A stretch of 64,000 nucleotides of DNA, from assembly GCA_019802505.1 (NCBI GenBank), contig JAFMOC010000083.1, positions 871,501-935,500 on the forward strand, given 5' to 3'. Positions 1 to 64,000 of the stretch are shown piece by piece. The translations under genes were made by a program, and so were the position numbers. Positions within the stretch are counted from its first letter, which is position 1. Each line of letters starts with the position of its first letter. This DNA is from Corydoras sp. C115. Its lineage: Eukaryota > Chordata > Actinopteri > Siluriformes > Callichthyidae. Under the pieces are notes generated by a model, which saw only the letters and a program-made list of their open reading frames with translations, did no database searches and was not told the origin of the DNA.

Positions 1-251
1 AGGGATGCGGGGGGTTCCCCATACCTAGCAGGGGAGAATGTTTCAGGCACCCAGGACAGGGTGCCAATCTATGCACACTCACTCACACAGACACACACAA
101 ACAAACTCTACATGGGGCAATTTGAAGCGTTGAATTTACCTTGAATCCATGTTTTTGGACTGTGAGAGGAAACCAGAGAACCGGAGGAAACCTACGCGGA
201 CACAGGGAGAACATGGAAATTCCACACGGATTAGGATTCGAACCTGGAATC
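1..251 (-). repeat. V-SINE, cut by window edge
   Basis: The minus-strand V-SINE core (TTTTTGGACTGTG, GGAGGAAACC, GAGAACATGGAAA) is clear. The tail is cut by the window edge, and the tRNA-like head stops just past the B box (GATTCGAACC). Confidence 0.85.
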
Positions 252-3249
252 ACATCAAATATTTTTAAAGCAAGTAAAATAGTAAGATTGTAATTAAGAG
301 GGATTAAACTACCGGTACTGCAAAGTGCAATCTTAATGTTTATCACACATAATTTAATAATCATTCATAATCACACACTTTAATTCACACATGCTTAATC
401 TGGAAAAAAGCTCTTTACTAGATTTAAACATTATCAGTTTTTAGAAAGTGTTATGATAATCACAACAAACACACTTAAATTTTGAATATTAGGTCTGCAA
501 TATGATTATAATAAGATGTGTTGGATATAAGATGTGTTGTGTCTTTATGTTCGTGTGTCTTTGTGTTTATGGTTGACATTATTCTATGCTGCTGATCCGT
601 TATTGTTGTATAAGGACTAAAAATATACAGTATATCACATACAAAAACATTGTTCCACAAAAACATTGTGATCAGGATTTACCTTGCAATACAGCACTAA
701 CGTCTCCCTCTGCTGTCCAAATCCTGCACTGTAATTTTTAATTAAAATGGTATATAGACTATAAACCTATGGACTCTTGTTAAAAAAACAGAGCTCTCTA
801 CAAATACAAAAATACATTTACCATAACTGGTAAATGAACTCAGATTGATGGCAGAATATGCATACATATTTAAAATGTTAAAAAATACCTATTATGGGCA
901 CAAGACAGCATTAAACAGACTTTTAGGGAGCTATTCATAGCCATAACCCAGGAACAAACCAAACACCCAGATAAGGGTTTAATCTTTACTGGAGGCTTTA
1001 ACCAGGTTAAAATCAAGCAGGCTTTGCCAAAATTAAGTCAATACGCTGACCTCTAGTGGAGGAGTAAATGTTGTTGACCTTGTCTACTCAAATATAAAGG
1101 ATGCACACAAAAACTCTTCTCTGCCTAGAGCAGCCAGACCGCATCGCTCAGATACTTACTCCTGAATGTCAGTGGCATGCCATGCATCCAGTTCGTCCTC
1201 CTTCTTGCCTCCGAGCTTTACCCTCTATCGTTATTGCTCACATTAATGCACAATAGACCTACCACATAAATTAACCTACCACATAAATATAGGTTGGATC
1301 TTAGTGTATTGCACCTCTGGTTTTTATAACAGCTTGTTTAAAAGTATGGACTTGGCTAATGACAAACACTATTCTTCATGAATCCAGTTCCAGCTGTCTG
1401 TAAATGCTGTCGCCAGATCAATTATGAGATCTGGATTATTTGCAGGCTGTGCCATTGAAATTTTATGTTATTATTGAAAGAAAGTTTTTATGTGGTTTGC
1501 ACCATGACAAGATACATTATTATCCCAAAAAATGAAGACATCATCAACAAACATCCTTTCAACTTATGAAATAAAAACTTTGTTCAAAATTTTCATGCAT
1601 TAATTGAAGATGTAGTGATTGCTACATATCCCCTGTCTTTATTTGATATGCAGCCCAAATCTTTAATGACTGGGGAAAATGACAGGTTTTCTTCAGATAA
1701 CAGATTTGCAATTTATTACTGAAGATCTCTTTCTGTAACACAAGCGCCCTCTGTTGAACGGTGTCAGTATTTCTTATAATCTGTTTATTCTTTTCAGCTG
1801 AGTTCCTGTCATGTGACTTTCCTCAGTACATTTAAAAGCCCTTCCTTCCATGTATTGCTTGTTGGAACAGTTTGATTTAGTTATTTTCATGGCGTGTCGT
1901 GTGGGTTTTCTGAATTCACCCGGTGCCTTCTGCATTAAAGACTACTTTTTTACCATCATCGTCTCTAGACTCTTCCAAACCGTGGCTTTGCCAGGATGTA
2001 ACAGAATGTTCCAACAACATCTGCAGAAGCACACCGGGTCACCGGGTATATATATTTTTTGTGTTGGAACTGGTGTGTTTTTTTTCACCCTTCCTCACAG
2101 TGAAGTCTTCAATGGATGCATTAACTTTTTTCTATGTGGGCTGATGGCTTGCAGTCATTATCTAGGAAAGTGGCCGGGAAAAACCTGGATGCATGGATGC
2201 TGTGAGTTAATAGTACTGATACAACCATGGTTAAAATGTGCCATAATCTTCAATACACTCACGGATTGCAACATAATTAGCATCAGGTGCATTGTTAGCA
2301 TTTTGCAGGTCAAGTTTGCTAAAGACCTTTGTTTCTCCAAAGCAAAAAGAATGATTGGGTGTGAATATGCTCATTTGCATATGACCTTATTCACAGTGTG
2401 GTAGTCAATGCAGTCTCAAACTGAAAACCCTGTTGGGAACAAAAGAAAAACCCTGAAGCCATAAAAGATTTGGATAGGCAAATTATAAGAATTCCAAATT
2501 ATATTCTCACAAATTCACACTTACTCCTAAGCACAGAGAAGGAGTGCAAACTGACCCTAGTAAATTTGGCAGCAAAATATATGTCTATTTAATAGGAATA
2601 TACGATTTTAGTAAATATCGTGGATAATGAACACTATGCATTGTGACTCTCAAAAGGTACAGTTACAGTGAAGCCAGGCGCCAGCAGTAACTTTCGGTTG
2701 ATTTGTTGCTCCATTTTTAATCTTTTTTTTTCCCCCTTTTCCCCCCTCTCTCCTCCTTTCTCTCCTCATACTCTGTTATATGGTCAAGGCAAAATCTCAA
2801 TTTCAATCCATTAAGACAAACATAGAATAATGGAAGACGAATGATAAGAAATAAGAAAGTAAAAGATTCAGAGTGAAAACTCTTAACAGAAAAATTTTGA
2901 CGGATTAGTGACAGAAGACAACCATCATCAGAACTAATGCAAATAGACTGCTGGAGACCAATGGTCAGTACTCACCTCTGACTGGCCACATCAATATCTA
3001 AATAGTTACTTTCTTCCCAGGAGTCAATTAAAGCTGTGGTAGATGTACCACCAGCTAGAGTCATGGGAACATGGACTGTTGGTTTGCAGAAGGGCTTAAA
3101 TCTTAAACGCAGTACTGTGCAAAAGTTTTAGGCAGGTGTGAAAGAGTGCTGTAATGCGTTCACAATGTACCACCAATAATACTTTTTTTATTAAGCAAAG
3201 TAAGTGAACGAAATAGATTTTTTTTATGATGGCATTATTTGGTCAGCAC
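252..3249. other. upstream flank with no recognised gene
   Basis: AT-rich sequence without a supported gene. A stretch at about 1829-1960 has TTTAAAAG followed by an ATTAAA signal, which could be an old LTR or promoter remnant, but nothing confirms it. A polypyrimidine run lies at 2723-2765. Confidence 0.5.
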
Positions 3250-3253
3250 ATAC

Positions 3254-3722
3254 TTCTCTCAGCACTGTGGCTCCAGGTTTGAATCTTGATCTGGGTGGAG
3301 TATTCATGTTCTCCTTGTATGCTTTCTCCAGGTTCTTCATTTTCCTCCCACAGTCCAAAAACATGGATTAATGGTAAAAACATTTATTTATCCGTTCATT
3401 CTCTTCCACTTAATCCTCTACTAGGGTTGTGGGGGAGGGGTCCTCATGCTCATTCAGGAAAGAACGTTTCAGGCGCTGGGTGGATACACCCACGACAGGG
3501 TGTTAATCTATTGCTGGGAACACCCACTGACACAGAGACACCCACATACAATATATGGGCAATTTAGAGCATGTTTTTGGACTATGGGAGGAAACTGAAG
3601 AACCCGGAGGAAACCCACACGAACAAGGGGAGAACATGGAATCTTCATCCAGATCAGGATTTAAACCTGAATCCCCAACGCCAAGAGGCGAACATGCTAA
3701 CCAATAAGCAACCCTGGCGTCC
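3254..3722. repeat. two V-SINE copies in opposite orientations
   Basis: A degraded plus-strand 5' half (3254-3372, CTCTCAGCACTG to ACAGTCCAAAAACATGG) abuts a minus-strand copy (3382-3722) that starts in ATTCTCTTCCACTTAATCC and ends at its head. Confidence 0.8.
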
Positions 3723-3770
3723 TCATTGTAAATTGGCTGCTCCAAATTTCCCTATCTATATTGCTCCAGG

Positions 3771-4114
3771 CATGGTGGCTTAGTGGTTAGCACGTTCGCC
3801 TCTCAGCACCAGGGATTCCCGGTTTGGATCCCCATCTGGGTGGAGTTTCCATGTTCTCCCCGTGTCCGTGTGGGTTTCCTCCGGGTTCTCCAGTTTCCTC
3901 CCACAGTCCAAAAACATGGATCAAGTCAATTGAGTGCTCCAAATTGCCCCATGTAGAGTATGTGTGTGTGAGTGAGTGTGTGCCCAGCGATAGGTTGGCG
4001 CTCTGTCCTGGGATTGTCTGTCCGGCGCCTGAGACATTCTACCCTGGATGGGCATGGGGAACCCCACCGCAACCCTAATAGAGGATAAAGCGGAAGATGA
4101 TGAACGAATGAATA
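3771..4114 (+). repeat. V-SINE, full length
   Basis: A tRNA-like head (TGGCTTAGTGGTTAGCAC as A box region, GGTTTGGATCC as B box), the mermaid-like core, and a GATGAACGAATGAA tail. Confidence 0.9.
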
Positions 4115-4910
4115 TATTGCTCCAATATGGTGTTTGTGTCTGTATGACTGGTGATGACATGAGAAACACACACATGACCCTTGTAGAGAACAAAGTGGAA
4201 GATAATGAAATGATATGAGTTAATATTGTTCCATTCCTCTTATAAAGTTAGTTTAAAATCATCTGATGTCGTGTTTCTCAGCACACACACTTTTATGTGT
4301 ATTTCTTTAAGATGACTAATAACTTCTTAAGACTATATATATATATATTTTTTTTTTCTGTTGCTGTAAGTAAATATTCTTAACACTATACCCAGTCCAC
4401 ACCCATGTTTCTCTGTAAAGATACTTTTTCAATGCCTTTCTTACTGTCTCAAAAAAAAAAAAACAATACTCATGATATAGAAGACATGAGTGGTGTATGA
4501 TTACATGATCTTAATTAATAATTTAACATTGGCTCTGGTAAAAGGCTAGAATAATTAAAATGATTTCATCCCATGTTTTCCATTGAACAGATGGTGATAT
4601 GTGTCAAGGTTCTATGGGAGAATATAGAGCTAGCAGAGTGCTGCTATAACCCTGAATAATCCCTATTAATAGTGTTTTTCTGTAGTGTAGCATCAATGAA
4701 ACATCCCTGAACTAGTCCTCGGTCCAACAGATATGGCGTACAGTGTTTATAGAAGACGAGGTCAGGATTAATTCCTAGCACTTTAGTACGTCTTGAATTT
4801 TATTAAACTATTGCCCCATTAACACTCAAGAACACATGATGTAACTTTAATTAAAGTAAAACTTACTAACACTACTACTACTACTACTACTACTACTAAT
4901 AATAATAATA

Positions 4911-5230
4911 GGGCGGGACAGTGGCTTAGTGGTTAGCATGTGTGCCTCGAATCCCAAGCTGGGTGGAGTTTCCATGATCTCTTTATGTCTGGTTTCTCCG
5001 GTTTCCTCTCACAGTCTGAAAACATGGATTCAAGGTAAATTGAATGCTCGAAATTGCCCCATATAGAGTGTGTTTGTGTGAGTGAGTGTGCCCAGTGATG
5101 GATTGGCACCCTGTCCTGGGTATATCTACCCAGCACCTGAAATCTTCTCCCCTAGATGGGCATGGGGAACCCCCCTGCAGCCCTAGTAGAGGATTAAGTG
5201 GAAGATAATGTATAAATAAATGAATGAATG
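4911..5230 (+). repeat. V-SINE with short head deletion
   Basis: Head at GGGCGGGACAGTGGCTTAG; it jumps from GCCTCGAATCCC to the core, so part of the tRNA-like region is lost. The tail is (ATGA)n. Confidence 0.88.
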
Positions 5231-6757
5231 ATTATGAGTGAGTAAATGAATAATAATGATGTTTGCTGTTTCAGAATTTTTAATTAAGGATTTACTAGGT
5301 AGAAACTACCAGCAAAGCAAAAGCATTGTAGGTAAAGCACATTAGCTGTGTTTTTAAACCTGTGACTGAATTTTTATAATTCTTTCCCTCTTCCTCACTG
5401 CCCTTGTTGAAACATTTCTTGGTTATTACACAGCAGAATGTCATTGCTGGATTAAACACAATTTGTCATTTGCTTGCCTCATATGCATAATCAAATACGG
5501 TCCACAGTTTGGTGCCTTTTATTCTTTAAAACTGATTAAGGTTAAATATTTATCTGTGTTAATCTATTCTTCTCATAGATATCACTATATGAGGTAATCA
5601 GTTAATCTAAACTAGTATTTTTATTTCTCATAACAAGAGGTTTCTAGGTACATTCTGTTTGTTATATGTTGGGTCTGTTTGGGCATTCACTTCCGAAATT
5701 CACTAAATACACAAACAGATACTTTTAGAGAATTATACATATGCATAGTCAGAAATAATAATAATAATAATAAGTTTAATTTATTAAATTTCACAAATTC
5801 AATGTCACTTTTCAGTAGTTATCCTTTCATTCATTCATTATGTTCTGCTTAATCCTCTACTAGGGTCACAGGGGTCTACATGCATATCCAGTGGAGAACA
5901 TTTTGGGCGCTGGGCGCCAATCTATCACTGGGCACTCACTCATTTACACACATACACTCTGAAGGGAGCAATTTAGAGCGTTCAATTTGGACTGTGGGAC
6001 CCACGCAGACACAGGAAGAACATGGAAACTCAACCCAGATTGGGATTCAAACCTGCAATCCCCAGCGCTGAGAGACGGAAGTGCTAACCACTAAGCCAGT
6101 CTGCCGCCCACAGTAGTTATCAAAATAAAAGAAGAAAAAATTTAAGAAGATAGTTTAAATCTATGAGAAAGCTAAAGTCCAGAACAAAAAGACACAGGAA
6201 GGACAGAATGGATGATATTAATAATATTTGGGAATCTCACGATGTGTACGATCTGTAGCCTCATATGCATCATTTGCCATAAATAAAAAACAAGGCAATT
6301 TCATGAAGCCCAAAGTTTGTTATATTATTCCTGTGTGTATGGTCAGGTCATTTTTTAGAATGTTTAGAGCCAAAGGGCTAAAGTCCAGGATTTGTCTTGT
6401 CTTGATGTCTTAAAGGCTGATAAATGTTAAAGTCCTGTCTGTGTTGATGTAGTCTTTTCTTGTCTTTTGATTGCGTTGACTAAGATGGCTTACGGGATAG
6501 CATTGTCTTACAAAGATCTGGGAATGATTTCCACAGAAGGTAACCTGGGTCCTTGTGTGGAGTTTGCATGTTCTTGCTTTGCCTGCATGGGCTTCCTTTG
6601 ATTGTAATGGTTTGTTGAACTTTTGATCCCCACCACCCCTCTGTTCGCATATTGATTGCTGCGGTAACTTGCAGTGTCACTGTATGTTATTTTTGGGAAA
6701 AAACCTGTATTCTAAATTTACCCTTCAATATTCAGACCTCAGCGTGTTTAATTCTCA
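5231..6757. other. upstream flank, SINE at 5828-6111, otherwise unrecognised
   Basis: Apart from one minus-strand V-SINE and an (ATA)n patch near 5755-5772, I see nothing that can be named. Confidence 0.5.
5828..6111 (-). repeat. V-SINE
   Basis: Minus-strand copy from (TTCA)n tail to CTAAGCCAGTCTGCCGCC head, with internal deletions. Confidence 0.87.
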
Positions 6758-6759
6758 AC

Positions 6760-7364
6760 ATTCATTCATTCATATTCATTCATTATCTTCCGCTTAATAC
6801 TCTACTATTGATGGTTTCCCATGCCCATCCAGGGGAGAACATTTTAGGTACTGGGCAGATACACCCAGGACAGGCTGCCAATCTATCACTGGGCACATTC
6901 ACTCACACAGACACACACACTCTATATTGGGCAATTTAGAGCACTCAACTCACCTTAAATCCATGGTTTTTGTGGGATTAAACTGGAGGACATGGGGAGA
7001 ACCTAGAAACTATACCCAGACTGAGATTCAAACCTGAATCCCCAGCGCAGGGAAGTGAAATTGCTAACCACTAAGCCATCATGTGGCCACTGATTCTCAA
7101 CATTCATTCATTTTCATTTTCTACTAGGGTTGTGGGGGGGTGGGGGGGGGGTGGAGCACACAAACACACTCTATATTGGCCAATTTAGAGCATTCAATTC
7201 ACCTTGAATCCATGTTTTTGGACTGTGTGAGGAAACCGGAGAACCCGGAGGAAACGCACGTGGACAAGGGGAGAATATGGAAACTTCACCCAGATTGGGA
7301 TTTGAATCTGGAATCGCCAGCGCTGAGAGGTGTACGTGCTAACCACTAAACCACAGTGTTGCCG
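6760..7364 (-). repeat. two V-SINE copies in tandem
   Basis: Two minus-strand copies (6760-7088 and 7099-7364), each with its own tail start and head end. The second lacks much of its 3' part and has a G-rich patch at 7133-7152. Confidence 0.87.
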
Positions 7365-7638
7365 CTAATTCTCAACATTTCTTTCCAAAATAATTTTTTG
7401 AATAGCACTTTTAGTTACTAAACAAAATGCATGATTCAGAACAATATGATTAAAGTGACAAATCTTTTACTTTTATTTGTTTATCATAAACCTGAGCAAA
7501 AATATCGAACTCCAGTTTGATTACAATCTAATTTATGCAATTAATTACATTGAGAGACTTTTGACATTTGAATTAATGCTTTTTTTCTATTGCTAAGAAA
7601 CTGTGTTCTATATCTTTAAGAAAAGCATCTGCCTGTGA

Positions 7639-7794
7639 TTGAAGGGTCAGTGTGTGAATGCATCATGCATTGGTCAGACTGTGTGTGTATGTGTGTGTGT
7701 ATACATAGGCGACAGCAGTAGTAACAACAGTTCTAGTGAGCTCTTGGTCCAGTTTGCTGCCACTAACACTCTCTCTCCCTCTCCCTCCTCTCTA

Positions 7795-7838
<44 letters not shown>

Positions 7839-8048
7839 ACTCTATTGCACTCTGTCTCTCTCTTTCTCTCCATATATTGCTCTCTCTCTCTCTCCTTCAG
7901 TCTCTCATATTTCCTCCTTCATCCTCCCTTCTCAGTCTGTCTCTGAGTCTGAAGAGGCCTTCCTGACACACTGTGTGTTTGTTTCTGGGCTGGGCTTTTT
8001 CTATTTCACTGTAGTGGAGGTGGACAGGGCTGGTGCTGCTGCCTCCTC
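7639..8048 (+). promoter_or_regulatory. dysf: putative dysf 5' leader / promoter-proximal region
   Basis: The 400 bases before the exon 1 ATG hold a (GT)n patch at 7681-7701, a long TC-rich tract at 7770-7900, and a GC-richer stretch next to the start codon. No TATA box is evident. The transcription start cannot be placed from sequence alone. Pyrimidine-rich leaders are common at vertebrate promoters, so this assignment is inference from position. Confidence 0.35.
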
Positions 8049-63108
<55,060 letters not shown>

Positions 63109-64000
63109 GTGAGTTTGCAGTTTATGTCTTTAACTCCCTTTCTTCTTTTTTTACTGTCTTGCAACTTGACCAATAATAACTTGTCAAACATACATTCATA
63201 TTTATATAAAACGTGTTTATTTAAAAATAAATTGTAGCTGCATTAATTACAAATATAGCCAAATATCAAAGAAACCATAAAACAGGATCATGCATATTAC
63301 TTTTTTACCGTTGCAACTAACTGCTAATGAAAGTGGAGTAAGCAATTCCTCTCAATAGAAAAAAAAATGAGTAGGGCGCATAGCAAAGGATGCCTTAGCA
63401 AACTGGGTATTTGCATCACTTAACCCAAACAGACAAGTAACCTGTCTGGAGTGACTTATTTAAGAAGTCACTTTACATACAGCTAAATTTTGTAAGGCTA
63501 CATACATCACTTGATGGAGGTCACCCACTCTGCTGTCTTTCCAGTAAAAGAGCCAGGCCTAAACAGCAGCCAAATTAAACATGTGGAAGGCCACTCGGTG
63601 TGCTACTTTTTGGATTGTATTTTTGTTCTGTAGAGGGTAATGAGGGAGTCTAGTAGATTAACCTCTCCCATCCTTTTGTCATATGTGTTGATGAGGCTTA
63701 AGCATTTCACTTGGATTGGTTTCTCTGTTCTCTGTAAACCCAATGTAGATGGTCTATTTTTTATTTCTGCAATGCCCCCCCTTATTTTCGTCAAGCTTTA
63801 ATTAGGGGGGTGACTGCATGCATCCAGATGACTAGTTCTGACTGTGCTTAAGCAGTATAATCTCCTTTTTTGTGGGAGTTGTTGCCTATAATGTTTAAGA
63901 AGGTTGCCACTATGTGGACATCAGTCTTACATCACTGCTATCAGCAAGACCAGTGATTTAATGATTCTGTTATGCTACAATGTTTTCTTATCATCTGGCT
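63109..64000 (+). other. dysf: start of dysf intron 33 (runs off the window)
   Basis: It begins GTGAGT. No further ferlin exon or named repeat is visible before the right edge. Confidence 0.7.

Noticed and set aside
1850..2404. 184-codon open frame upstream of dysf
   Set aside because: No recognisable domain, Cys/Phe-rich translation of AT-rich DNA, no splice or conservation evidence. It overlaps TATA- and poly(A)-like signals that fit a repeat remnant better.
3824..4078. Open frames reading MFSPCPCGFPPGSPVSSHSPKTWIKS and many near-identical ones across the window
   Set aside because: These are translations of V-SINE copies on either strand, not genes.
7639..8048. 149-codon Ser/Leu-rich frame before exon 1
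   Set aside because: Translation of the (TC)n tract in the dysf leader. It is in a different frame from the dysf ATG at 8049, and its low-complexity sequence has no support as a protein.

Overview
This window is vertebrate nuclear DNA from a ray-finned fish. The evidence is AT-rich sequence with very long (TA)n, (CA)n and (TC)n microsatellites, more than 40 copies of a tRNA-headed V-SINE (DANA/HE1/mermaid-like), a second tRNA-headed SINE with an L2-type tail, and an L2/CR1-like LINE fragment. The repeats fit an ostariophysan teleost, possibly a catfish; that is inference from repeat style, not proof.

The only gene I can support is the 5' part of dysferlin (dysf) on the + strand. It runs from its start codon at 8049 through exon 33 at 63108 and continues past the right edge. 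I mapped 32 constitutive coding exons by splice signals, reading phase and protein similarity: about 1216 codons of an approximately 2080-residue protein. They cover C2A, C2B, FerI, C2C, FerA, FerB, the DysF region and most of C2D. Two further exons are likely alternative: a second first exon inside intron 1 (11509-11602, matching the human DYSF variant-1 start) and a 33-base in-phase exon between exons 16 and 18 (39103-39135). Exon 2 is one base shorter than the reading frame needs; every other exon is intact, so an assembly error or a recent allele is more likely than a dead gene.

Layout: 1-8048 is upstream flank with SINEs, ending in a pyrimidine-rich leader. 8137-30458 holds four long introns, with exons 2, 3 and 4 at 21780, 24035 and 26776. 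30459-47390 is exon-dense (exons 5-30), interrupted by a 2.8 kb intron 16. 47391-62926 is two very large repeat-filled introns (30 and 32) around exons 31-32. Exon 33 and the start of intron 33 end the window.

The most unusual material is in the SINEs, about one fifth of the window by my count. One composite (44486-44974) looks like a SINE that carried 110 bp of its 5' flank from a locus like the one at 14551-14985, plus a second SINE head, and was reinserted. Another pair (50899-51190 and 52957-53425) shares 3' flank after the SINE. Two SINE-derived foldback inverted repeats (18183-18273 and 53558-53734) and a SINE chimeric with its own flank (34670-34950) also stand out.
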